This document shows, piece after piece, positions 38,301-52,483 of a stretch of 64,000 nt of DNA. Source of the stretch: Setaria digitata. Its lineage: Eukaryota > Nematoda > Chromadorea > Rhabditida > Setariidae. Position 1 is the stretch's first letter, and every line of letters starts with the position of its first letter. Made by a program: the position numbers and the translations under genes. The notes beneath the pieces are model-generated. The model saw nothing but the letters and a program-made list of their open reading frames with translations. It ran no database searches and was not told the DNA's origin. The stretch covers positions 124,001-188,000 of the forward strand of contig RCAB01000039.1 of assembly GCA_003640385.1 (NCBI GenBank), in the 5' to 3' direction.

Positions 38301-38414
38301 ATTTTATTGTAGGTTAGAAGTGTACGCAATCAACGGTGCAATACAATCGAACGTTTTGAATTATTCGATGGTCTCTTGAATCTTCTCGTTGCTTACGCTA
38401 AAACTCAAATATAA
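35304..38414 (+). CDS. Divergent protein-tyrosine-phosphatase-like protein
   Basis: Exons 35304-35498, 35888-36014, 36381-36466, 36569-36699, 36860-37103, 37778-37924 and 38313-38414 give 343 residues. The second half is a classical PTP domain in the right order: KNKFPD with FDRTRVVLN, DYYHASYVDG (family DYINASYIDG), YILAQAPFNEATANDFFRLV (family IATQGP..T..DFWRMV), KYGSISVR, a WPD-loop equivalent SWTDD, the P-loop VVCPTGAHRAG and a Q-loop region RSVRNQRCNTIERFELF. The catalytic Cys and Arg of CX5R are kept. The His before the Cys, the Pro of WPD and the Gln-Tyr of the Q loop are replaced, so activity is doubtful. Nematodes have many such degenerate PTPs. dyf-3 starts only 346 bp downstream on the same strand. 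Confidence 0.88.
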
Positions 38415-38759
38415 TTTGCAATTGTAAATTCGCTTCCCAATATGTTGTAACTATTTGCGTGCCCAAGAAAATATTCAATTGATCTTCACTGCAATTCAGA
38501 AATTGACTTTATCAAAATTTCATAGTCGATCTTTCACCAATCTTTTCTAATGAATGTCGTTATTGCAAAGGAGGACAGAAAGTGGTAATCATGCTTATTC
38601 AGGACTCCGAAAATTGAGGACAAATTTAATTGCTTCTCGTAAATCTTACCTTTGCAAGGTAAGATTGCTTAGACACATTTAGGTTAGTTCCCTTGGCAAC
38701 AGCATTAATATGTGACTGAATTTCTGTCCATCCAATACTATTTCTTGGCTGCAAGCATC
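38415..38759. other. Short spacer, possible operon junction
   Basis: Just 345 bp separate the PTP-like stop codon and the dyf-3 start, on the same strand. That is short enough for a nematode polycistronic unit resolved by trans-splicing, but no decisive signal is seen. Confidence 0.35.
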
Positions 38760-41700
38760 ATGTCGCACAGAGAACTAAGAAGTTTGTTTGTTTTTCATCT
38801 TTCATATTCTCGAATAAAAAAAGCACTGAAAAGATAAAGATCTCAAGATTGAGATTTTATCGCGATTATGAAAGTTTTAGCCATGTTCCTCATCGAGAAG
38901 CAGCTGTTAGATCATTTCCTTCTGATAACAAGTTCTTGATCGTATCATCTTTACTCTCTTTTACTGATGGAACATTTGATCAAATAAAACTTAGACTTGT
39001 TATTGCTGAATTTTAAAAGTTTGATGATGAAAAAATTTAAACAAAAGTGAAATAATAATTTAGTTGAAGAGAGCTAACAAGAAATTTGTATTCTTTTCTG
39101 GTGTTTTTATTTAGTACTCTTCACGTTTCTTTTTTGTGCTGAAGATGCTAGTTTGTGCAACATTCTGGAAGTGCTATATTACAAGAATAAGAAATGAGAA
39201 ATTAAATACGGCTTTTTTCTGAAATTCTCATGGAAGGAAAACTCCTGGAATTTTAACGAAATGGAAATTTTAAACTTTAATCTTAATATTTCGATAAATA
39301 AAGCTAAACCAGAAAGCTTAATAGCACATTACAGATATGGTCGAACAGTTACGGGTTCTCGGTTACCCTCGACTTGTTTCTATGGAAAATTTTAGAAGTC
39401 CAAATTTCAAACTGATCGCTGAATTGCTGGAATGGATAGTTCATAGGTAAATCTTTCAATCATTACCTAATCGTATTTCTTGGGTATTTTTCAGTCTGCT
39501 TTATAATTCCTCAGATTTTGGATTTCAAAACATTTAGGGAGTATTAATAAGTCTGAAGATCAACAAATGCATTAAATATATTCAAATTACCATTCAGATA
39601 TGACGTTCAAATCTCTCTACCACTTGTGATTGATACAGAACAAGAACGAGCAATTTTTATCAAGTCAGCAGCATTCTATATTCTTCAGAAGGCTCGTATC
39701 AAACTCAATCCCAAGAAACTGTATATGGTAATGTTTCAAATTTCAATCAGAACATTGGATTCTAACTTGACGATTTGGAATCGCTAATTCTTGGACTTCC
39801 TTACTGTGATGTCTCTTCTAAGTTAGCAAGAGACAGTGAAATTTTTATCTCCATCCATTCTTTCAATTTGAAAAGAAAATTTTTTCGGAGAGAGGAGCCA
39901 GAAATTCAGTATTAGTTAAAAGTAGTAATGACAGTTTAATCAACTTGACATTAAAGGCAGATGGATATGCAGTTCAAGAGCTTGCTGTCGTTGTGCAAAA
40001 TTTGTATGAAATAACTCGTCGTCCAACTGATTTAGATCAAACGGCTACAATCAGTTCTCTGAGAAATATTATTCTAAGCAAAATAAGTTTACTTTTGAAT
40101 TGTTGCAGAAGAAATGGAAATGTTTTTGCTATGGCTCTTTTGACAAGAATGTAAAAGTTTCTACTTTTTTATGTTTAACAAGTCCGGTCACGTGCGTGTT
40201 TGAGAATCAGATATCACGGTTGCATTTGCAGATGCGAAAGTCTGGAAACTTTTTTTTTGTTTTCTAATTGTTACGTGGAACTAATAGCTGCATAATACTA
40301 AAATTGTTATTTCAGGGAGAGGAGTTACAAAAATGCCGTCAGTTAGCATTACAAATTCCAAACCAAGCAGCAACTTTACATGACCTTTTAGCACAAGAGG
40401 TCACTGCTAGGGTAAAATTTGTATGTTAACTTATAAACAAACACTGAAAGAATTTGGTAGAGTTCTTAACTTTAGCGCACAGTAGTAGTGAATTAATTAA
40501 CTTTCCTCTGAGATAATATGCAAAAGACTTAAAAAAGAGGAACTTTCTTAACAGTTTCAGATTGAACGAAACAAGGCATTAGCATATTCATTGAGTTTAT
40601 CTGATACCGAGAAAGTCATTCTTCAAGCTGTTCAAGCTGTACAGGTATCCAGTATCCAGCTATCATTTTGAATAAAACCTGCGAGTAGTGCCTTAAGATT
40701 TATCCCAAGCAAAAATACTGTCTGATTCTTGGAAGTTTTACAGGAAGAAATAACTGTAATAAATCGAAATTTGCAAAACATCAGTTCGGATGAAGCAGCA
40801 TTGGATGCTAAAATTGAACGTCGAATGAAGGAATATGATCAGCAACAAAAACGTTTGGCTAAATTGCAAGTATGAAGACTTCATAACTTAGTCGATAAAA
40901 TTTGTTAAGTACAATAAAATGATTAGTTGATATCAGCTAATCAACTTCAGATACTCTAATGAAATTTAAGGACCACTGGAGGAATGAAAAAGCAATCAAT
41001 CAGTTCGATCAATGATGCCGAGTCCACACTTTTTTGGTTTCAACTAAATTATCTAGAATAGAATGACTCTTCATTTTCCTCCTGGTCATGAGCTGTTTGA
41101 AATGATTCTTCAATTTAGCTATTTTAATTAGTGTCAAATTTTGCAATATTTGTTTTAACATCATGAAATTGACAAATTTTCAGTCATTTCGTCCTCAGTG
41201 CATGGATGAATACGAAAAATATGAATCGAAATTAAAACAACTATACGCCATTTACGTGTTAAAATTCAGAAACTTGGCGTTTTTGCAACAGTTACAGGTG
41301 AATTCCACGCCAAGTTTGACTTACGCTTCTTGTTGCAGCAACAGGAATTGGTTGATCCCATCTCTGTGAAGATGGGGATGCTTGACTTTTTAAATTCAAT
41401 AAACAGTTTCTGCGAACTGAGCATCTTTTCAGACTGAGTTTGATCATGCAGAGAAGCAACGTAATTTAGATGCTGAACGGAATATGAGAAATATAGTGGA
41501 GCAGATGCGAGCAAAACAGTTGCTAGTTCGAGAAGCACAGTATGATATCTGTAATCTGATATTAGCACAGTTGCATATAAAATTAAATTAAATGATGAAA
41601 GTTCATAGTGTTGGTGAACTTTCAGGATGGCTGGACTGGATGAAGAAATAGCCTCAGTCAAACCAAAAGCCAGAGGTCGGAGGTTTTGCTAAAAACTGTT

Positions 41701-42121
41701 TCATTCCTTCATTTTCCGGAGCTTTTAACTTATTCTCGAGATATTTAATTTGACTTTATCATTCTGTTAAGGGGCAAAAATATTTGGCAATATGATAGGA
41801 GCAGGAATTAGTGATGACGATGACGATGATGATGATGATGATGTAAATGATATTATTTATGGGAATGGTAACGATGATGACGATGATAGTGATGATGATG
41901 CTAATGATAACAATATACCATATCGCCACAAGCTAGTTCTGTTTCATTCCACTTCTTTACTCGTTTGTCATCCTCTCCTCTATTTATTGCTGAAATTCCC
42001 ATTAATCATTGTTTACAAAAAAAGAAAAAAAAAATGAAATTTGTTTTAGGGGAAATCAACGCCTGATCGAAGCAATGAAAGTAATAAGAAGCTGGACCTA
42101 AGCAGTGAAGATGATTTCTAA
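38760..42121 (+). CDS. dyf-3: Clusterin-associated protein 1 / IFT38 (DYF-3)
   Basis: Intraflagellar transport complex B protein needed for ciliogenesis; in worms it acts in ciliated sensory neurons. Exons 38760-38781, 39335-39446, 39598-39727, 39957-40082, 40316-40411, 40561-40644, 40744-40869, 41184-41297, 41433-41539, 41626-41675, 41772-41935 and 42050-42121 give 400 residues (human CLUAP1 413). The first exon encodes only MSHRELR. Family blocks are [83 protein letters not shown] and CMDEYEKYE, followed by coiled coil and an acidic Asp-repeat tail ending LSSEDDF, as in the human protein. The intron after 40082 would need an ATAAGT donor for gap-free alignment; a GT at 40119 in the same frame is the alternative, adding 12 residues. 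Confidence 0.95.
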
Positions 42122-43395
42122 GAAGTCACACCAATGATCCATTTGCTGCCTGACTTGTTACGAGCATCTGATATTACTGCCTTTGATGATTTTTGTCGCA
42201 GTATCAACTCGAGCATTGTTCGTACCGCAACTTAGTCCGAAACATAAACGAAATTCTAGGAAGGAACTTTCCTGAAGCACTCTGATGCAGTTGTTTGTGA
42301 CAGCAGTCTATCTTTTGTTTTCCAAACCGGACAATTCTCATTGAAGAGAGTAGCAACCGGCCAACTAACTAACTTTCTCACTCTTCACCTCAATGTATCG
42401 CTTCAACTTTCTCATAGCAGCAGTCCGTACTTCACTGACGTCTTCAGTACGGAAGTACCATTCCGGAAGAGATTTTCCGGCTTAGAGCACTTCCGCGGTG
42501 GATAGTTGCATATTTTCTTTGCACTTTTGGAAGCTATGTTTGAGTGGTCCTTTGGAAGTGATATCTTTAATTGACACATACATAATGCCGTTAATTCGAG
42601 TTGGAATGTCTGAAAGGCAATTCCTGACAGTCAGTTGCACTGTTCAGGAATTTTCAGAAGTCTAATAAAATATTTACATCGTTATCTAGTTCGGGAAAAC
42701 CAACTTTTAGCCTTAATAGAAGACATAATGGCAGAGTGAAGATACGCCCGCATGGATGCTATTTACGACAGCGACCGTAGAAGTGAAAAGACCTAAACGA
42801 AATCTGATCTTCCGCGGAGCACCTGGGTCTTCCCTCGGTGAACACTTCTCACTCGACCCTTTTCCTCCCTCTCTTCTCTCCTTCTCTCTGGACAGATTAT
42901 TTTGTTTTTTATCGAATGTCCCACATCTTCCCTTTGCATTCCAACCGGTTCGATCGAATACAATTCTTTTTTTTAACTCTTAGACCTTATAAAACAGACG
43001 AAGTTTCTTGGGATGTGAGCGACTGCCAGTGATTGGCTTTCTGAACCAGGCCATAGGGAGGAGGTAGCCCTCTGAGACATTCTGAATTCAAACAGTTTTA
43101 CAGTTCCACAAGCCTGAGCCTTCTTCTAGCTCAAACTTGAGAGGGACAGAATCCCAATCGATCCGGACACAAATCAGCCTTCAGGCCGTGCCAGTGGTGT
43201 GTGGAGCCTTGTAGTGAAATGTGGCCCGCACTCAGGGTTGCAATATTTAAGTGTTATGGCTAGAACGGTTGGAGTCTCAGGAAGATCAGAGGTCGAGCAG
43301 GTGTGACCTGGAGAGAGAGTTCGGGAAGGGGGAAGGGGGTGTCCGTCGATAGTTTGTTTGTTTGAAAATGTGTGCAAGAAGAACTGTTGGAGAGT
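42122..43395. other. Spacer upstream of thioesterase gene
   Basis: Contains the dyf-3 3' region and a moderately GC-richer interval from about 42750 to 43390 that is probably the thioesterase 5' region. Overlapping open frames at 42756-43032 lack motifs. Confidence 0.4.
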
Positions 43396-44451
43396 ATGAT
43401 GGGTACCGATGGTTACGGTAACAGTGGTACGGTCACTTCAGACGGGAGCGATTACTTGGGTTACCTGAACAGAGCCATCAATAATATCCGTTGCGCCAAC
43501 GACTTTAATCGGGTTGCTCGCAAGGTTAACTTTTTTGCTGATCTTGTCCACTTGGCCAAGTGCAGTCACGTAGCTCCAGTCCCAACACTGATTCTGTTAC
43601 TTCACGGACAAGCACTTAAGTAATGTATCTGTTCAGCCTTGAATTGAAAAAAAAAAAAACACCACCAAATACTACTCAATCTTATGTGCGAGACTTGATG
43701 CAGAAGCTGTCTAGGTCCCATATTCCATCCACTTTTTCATAGTATAATTATCGAATATGTAATTAAGTGGATGGCGCTTGGAGGATACCCGTTGCAGGTA
43801 CGAGCAGTATCGGCAGCAGCCGACCGAGTTGTCGTGGAGATGGTTGTGGAAGAGGAGCACGTGAACAGTAAGAAGACTTTGCACGGGGGCCAGACTGCTG
43901 CTTTGGTTGATATGATAACAGCACGGGCAGTTGGGATGACAATTCGAGACAAAGTTATGGTTTCCGTCGAACTCGCTGTCAGGTAATTCGTCCTGTCTCG
44001 AGTGTTCCATATTCACTGCATCTGAGATCAGATGAGCTCTGATGTTATATCAGACTGTTACTGTTAGAGCATATCTCTCTCTCTCTCTCTCTCTAGATAA
44101 TGTTATGATTTCCAGAACATAAAAGGCCTGTGTGCTCAGCCATATCTTGTTGGATCCTGAAATGCTTCAGTGCCTCATCAGGATTTGTAAAGCCATAATT
44201 AGAACTTTGGAATTTCATCAATTTATGTTCCTTTAATGCATATTGCTTTTTTCAGTTACTTATTACCAGTGAAACTTGGAGAAACGATCGAGATTGAAGC
44301 AAAAATTCTGAAAATTGGCCGAAATATTGCTTTCACAGAAGCGGAATTTCGAAGGAAAAGTGATGGTCGAATAGTTGCCAAAGGAAAACATACAATAGCT
44401 TTTGTTCCTAAACCACCAATCACAAGTGGTGAAGCGTTCGAGCAATTCTGA
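43396..44451 (+). CDS. Hotdog-fold acyl-CoA thioesterase, ACOT13-like
   Basis: Predicted acyl-CoA hydrolase of the 4HBT/PaaI class, similar to mitochondrial-associated ACOT13. Exons 43396-43524, 43798-43982 and 44256-44451 give 169 residues. The exon 2 block EEEHVNSKKTLHGGQTAALVD carries the Asn, the HGG turn and the Asp that form the ACOT13 active site, and VMVSVELAVSY supplies the later Ser. SYLLPVKLGETIEIEAKILK and the following strands complete the hotdog sheet. The N-terminal ~25 residues (MMGTDGYGNSGTVTSDGSDY) are Gly/Ser/Asp-rich and not typical of the family, so the start could be elsewhere. AATAAA lies at 44616-44621. The gene is convergent with HSP10. Confidence 0.88.
44072..44094. 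repeat. CT dinucleotide run in thioesterase intron
   Basis: About ten to eleven tandem CT units inside the second intron of the thioesterase gene. Confidence 0.85.
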
Positions 44452-45485
44452 TATTCGTTTACTCCAAGTGTAAACAGCTTTCTTTACCTATACCATCCCA
44501 AACCTGTTGCATCTTCTAAGCAAAGTTCATGTTTCTTCACTGACATTGATGAACAAAACTATTTCACTGCTTGCTAGCTAGGCGATCAATTCACTGAAGT
44601 ATTTATCCGATGTTAAATAAAGTAGATTATAAGTTATAATTTACACTTGAGATGGAAATAATTTTTCACGAGAAACCAGTTTTGGGATGGATGCTATGTC
44701 GTATCCGCTAAACTTCCGGTAGTTTTTTTTTTGTAGATTTCGCATCTTATGTATAAACCGTAGTGTCCATGTATAATAATTCGTTTCAAATCACTATGAC
44801 TGTTGTTAGTGCTTATATAACCTTAATATTTCATGAATGAAGGTGTACCGGAACATGTTTACTGCCCTCCGTTTAGTATTTCTGTACTGTAGGCTTCTGA
44901 AAGCAGGGGCAGACTCTTCGACTTGCTTTTGTAAGTTCAGATTACGATCCCCTTCCCCTACAGTTTGTCTTTCTATCTCATTTACAGCTAACACTACTTA
45001 GCAGTACGTCCTTATCTAACATCAGTAGCACGCTATGTTACACATTCCTTGAGTAGGTGAAACAGGGACACATTGATGTTTACTTTCAAACTGTCAAGGC
45101 ATGAATTTCTACTCGCATATTTATACTATATTATCTCCTTAGATCTAAAATTCTAAAACGTGTCAATATATTTCAAAAACTGTCATGTTAATTTGCACAG
45201 TTGCAAACTGTTGTCAGCAAATAAAGTTTTACTTTGAGGTGAATCAACAAAAACAATTGTAATGAAGCAATACAGAAGTAAATCAACATGAACTACAATG
45301 AACTTATACCATGGACCAGCCGAATATATGGTAAGAACTCCACCCAAACAAGCACTGCATACGGTATAGTTGGCCTCCTCTCCAAGTTACTTCAATTTGA
45401 GGAAGAAACAGGACAATTTTTTTAATATGCAAAAAACACATAAGTCACACATTAGTAAAATGTATCGGACTGGATGTTTCGATAC
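44452..45485. other. Convergent 3' region, no gene seen
   Basis: Spacer between the thioesterase (plus) and HSP10 (minus) genes. No coding signal is recognised. Confidence 0.5.
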
Positions 45486-46381
45486 TTACTGATCAAATTT
45501 TCCAAGAATATCTGCCTCTCGAAATATGTGGTACTCCTTTTCGTCAACAACGACCTTCGTACCACCATACTCAGGTAGCAGAACGTGATCCCCTGCCTAG
45601 AACAGAACTGTACTTTGAAACATTAAATTTTAATATGAGGTAACTCTCGGTAGGGGTAACTGCCGGTTTTTCTGATCAAATCTCTTAGGAATGCAACTCA
45701 GGAACCATTTTCAATAATTACGATGCGTCGAATACAACGAAAAAAAAATTTTTTTTAAATGAGTTCTTTTCTAGCTGTTTCCCATAAGATAAATAATGGA
45801 AAATTTATGACCTGAACGGTCATGGGGACCAAATTTCCTTTGCTGTCGCGTCCACCGGGTCCTGTAGAAATTACTGTTGCTTCCAAGACCTTCCCTTGCG
45901 CCTTGTCCGGGATCATAATCCCACCTTTCGTTTTCGTCTCTGCCGCAAACCGTTCCACCAATACCCTATCTGCCAACGGCTTGAAGGCCCTGACCAAATC
46001 ACCAAGCTGAAAATACAGCTTTCTGTACAGAGAAAATGTTGGAACTCGTTAACTACGCATAATTTGGTAGTACTAGGTCAGAAAAACATATTTCCCTACA
46101 TTCTTTCAACTAAATGAAACTGATGTGAAGAAAAATTGCATGTGGCGTTATTGATACTGTAAATTGTTCTTAANCAGGTCAGAAAAACATATTTCCCTAC
46201 ATTCTTTCAACTAAATGAAGCTGATGTGAAGAAAAATTGCATGTGGCGTTATTGATACTGTAAATTGTTCTTAAATTAAACAAATTCATTAAATTTTTTT
46301 ATTCCACACTTTTAATTCAGAAACCAACTTTACATTAAGCGAGTAACTTACAGCTTTCCTCGCCACCGATGCTGACGCCAT
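45486..46381 (-). CDS. HSPE1: Mitochondrial 10-kDa chaperonin (HSP10)
   Basis: GroES-type co-chaperonin that caps HSP60 in the mitochondrial matrix. Exons 46381-46352, 46006-45812 and 45596-45486 give 111 residues, close to the family's ~100 plus a short N-terminal extension. Seen in order: [12 protein letters not shown], the mobile loop [30 protein letters not shown], then [20 protein letters not shown] and the C-terminal READILGKF. The first exon encodes just ten residues ([10 protein letters not shown]). Its first intron contains the N at 46174 with duplicated flanks, so that intron is probably too long in this assembly. It is head-to-head with HSP60, which it serves. Confidence 0.96.
46075..46274. 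repeat. 99-bp near-identical direct repeat around one N
   Basis: Positions 46075-46173 and 46176-46274 differ at one base and flank the N at 46174, within the first HSP10 intron. It has the same architecture as the N sites at 14491 and 60827. Confidence 0.9.
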
Positions 46382-46749
46382 CGTAGTTTATCTTTTCCTG
46401 CAATTAAAATTATCCTACTGTTAGTACTGCTCGTAATTAAAATTTACTCTGTTCAACACAGGAAAAATCACATTTGACGCATGATTACTAGAGCAGATGT
46501 CACGTTATTTTTAAGTGATCACTTTAACGGATGAAGGAGGCGAATGGTCACGCCACAGTCAATTCTGAAATATTTGCAATTGCCTATCAGAGATGAGAGA
46601 AGGCCACGCCACGTGAGGTGACTGGCATGCCATATCAGGCCACGTACCTGCCCGCACTGCCATACCCTTCTCACGTCTACTACGGGTGTCTCACTGGAGA
46701 CAGACGGACAGAGGACAGATTGCACACAACGATAGGATAAGAAGTGATA

Positions 46750-46770
46750 GAATGTTCCGGAAAGTTCTTC
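46750..46770. promoter_or_regulatory. Heat-shock element, four perfect units
   Basis: GAATGTTCCGGAAAGTTC at 46750-46767 consists of four alternating GAA/TTC units with exact 2-base spacing, the consensus for trimeric HSF binding. A further TTC follows directly. Confidence 0.85.
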
Positions 46771-46924
46771 AAATGATGACCTCAGCTGGTAGTTAGGGTG
46801 GAATAAGCACAGACAGACAGCACGGGCCAGAGAAACAAAAGAAGAACTGTGAGAGAGAGAGTGCGTGCAAGAAGGAGGGGGAAGAGAGAGGAGTAGGTAA
46901 GGAAAAGACGACTCGTCCCCCTCC

Positions 46925-46937
46925 TTCTAGAACATTC
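46925..46937. promoter_or_regulatory. Heat-shock element, three perfect units
   Basis: TTCTAGAACATTC has three alternating units with exact 2-base spacing, 155 bases from the first element. Confidence 0.75.
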
Positions 46938-47600
46938 CATCGCGTCTCCGTCTCTTCATACGGCTCGGTTCGCCGAGCCCAAAAATGATCTCGTGTTCCC
47001 GAGCTCTCTAGTCGCACTAGCGGTGACTGACCTGATGTCAGTCCAGGTCAGTAGTGCCACCTGGCACCTCATGTAACCCAGATTTTTACAAGGTACACTT
47101 GTGCTGAAGGTGGAAGCCTAAGAGGTTTTATGAGTGTGCCAAAGGTAGTTCTGTGTTTGTTGAGTTTTCGAGTAAGTTACATTTGAGGTTAGGAAGCGTA
47201 TACTAAATATAACTCAGGAGAGAATCAGCACTATAAGCTCTTCGTGGAGTTGGGGTTGTGTTTAAGCATTAAAGTACGAAAGGTATTGCAACCTGTGCAT
47301 ATAACTCATCCGTGCAGGTGTGATTCCTGGAAAGCGTGAGGTATCTGTCGATTAGTGGGCTTTCTAGTTGAAGATCTTGCGAGAGGGGAATTAGAAATGC
47401 TGGGAGAGGTTCAATTTTAGCCGCTTTTCAGAGTACCCATAGCTTACTCGTCATGCTAATGTTTAGGTATTAAAATGCTCTTCTAGTAGGCCATTCTTAA
47501 TCATATTTGTATCCACAGTTTTCCTTGTTTTCCTTCTGTGGATGACCAATTTAACCATCCATAATTAGAATTGAACTTGATTAATTTGTAGGCTTGTTGA

Positions 47601-51304
<3,704 letters not shown>

Positions 51305-52483
51305 TCATTGGACGGGTGTTGTGTTTTTTGTTTTTTTCAGGTTATCTCTTTCCGACGTTACTGCATTCTGATGTGTTGTTTGTTCTGAGTAGGCAGTGGT
51401 TTTGTTGCATCAGTGTGTGAGTGTAAGGGCGTACTCGTACATACGTTTTAAAGTCAGAATTGATGTCCACTTTCGTTATTTTGTTGATTTGGATTAATTC
51501 ATGCTTTTTGATGCATACCAACTCTGTTTTCTCGATAATTGCATTATGGTTTGTTTACGATTATTTACTAATCGATTCAGCATAAACCGATGTTAATGCT
51601 TCCTACACATTTACATGATATGGCCTTACATTTTTTACTCATGATGCACCTTAATTTCGCTCGTTTGATTTCGATGGCGTGACGTTTCCACTGTTTAATC
51701 TAAAAAAAACAGATTTAAGAATAAGATTACTTCGTAAAATATTTGGGGATGCGAACGCATTTACAATCATTTGTTATGAAAATATTATTCCTTAATTTGC
51801 TCCAATAAAATATGAAAATGTCCGCTGCAGTGATCTAGATATTTCCCATTAGATTGTAAGGTGCAGATTTTCCAGCCACTTTTTCCGTTTTTTATTTGAG
51901 AACTGTGGGCGATACGTCACGGGCATGTTTGCTGAAGTCTGGAGTGCAGGATTCTGCCAGAAGTGGTAAGACAGGAAATGACAACTTTTCTGACATGCTG
52001 TCATTAGGGAATGTGTCGATAGTTTTCGTTTGCATAATCTTCGATTATTGGTCGGTGTAATGTGCAGAGCTATAGTTTCTCTTGTTATATCCGATATTCA
52101 TTGTTGAATGCAATGGGATGCCGGAATTTCAGCGATCAGCACGATCCGTTTCAATTTTAGTTTCCTTGAGATATTCGGCTTAATTCCCCTCGACATGGTT
52201 GGACTTGAGTTGATAATTTAAAGTAGTTGAGGTCAACGTTCTTGAGTTGCATTCTTTAGATTTTGTCGTTCCTAATTAACTTGAATCAAAATACCATTTG
52301 TTAATAATGGTTCCATTGTAGTGCAAACAGAACCAGTTTTAACGTCCTATCTTCGAAAGAACAGCGATGCAAATCTTTGCTGTATTGAGAAATATCTGTG
52401 CTTCATCGATGGATCTGGTAGAAACCACCTTCGATAGACAAAATTGTACTGTTTAAGGATACAATTCTGTCAGTTTCTTCGTA
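51305..52483. other. Spacer between HSP60 and RETSAT-like genes
   Basis: Contains the HSP60 3'UTR and the presumed promoter of the next gene. No exon is recognised. Confidence 0.5.

Noticed and set aside
40087..40090. GT at 40087 as the dyf-3 donor
   Set aside because: It shifts the frame of the next exon and destroys the conserved CRQLA block.
42930..42960. Possible tRNA T-loop-like GGTTCGATC
   Set aside because: No acceptor stem, D arm or anticodon arm can be built around it.
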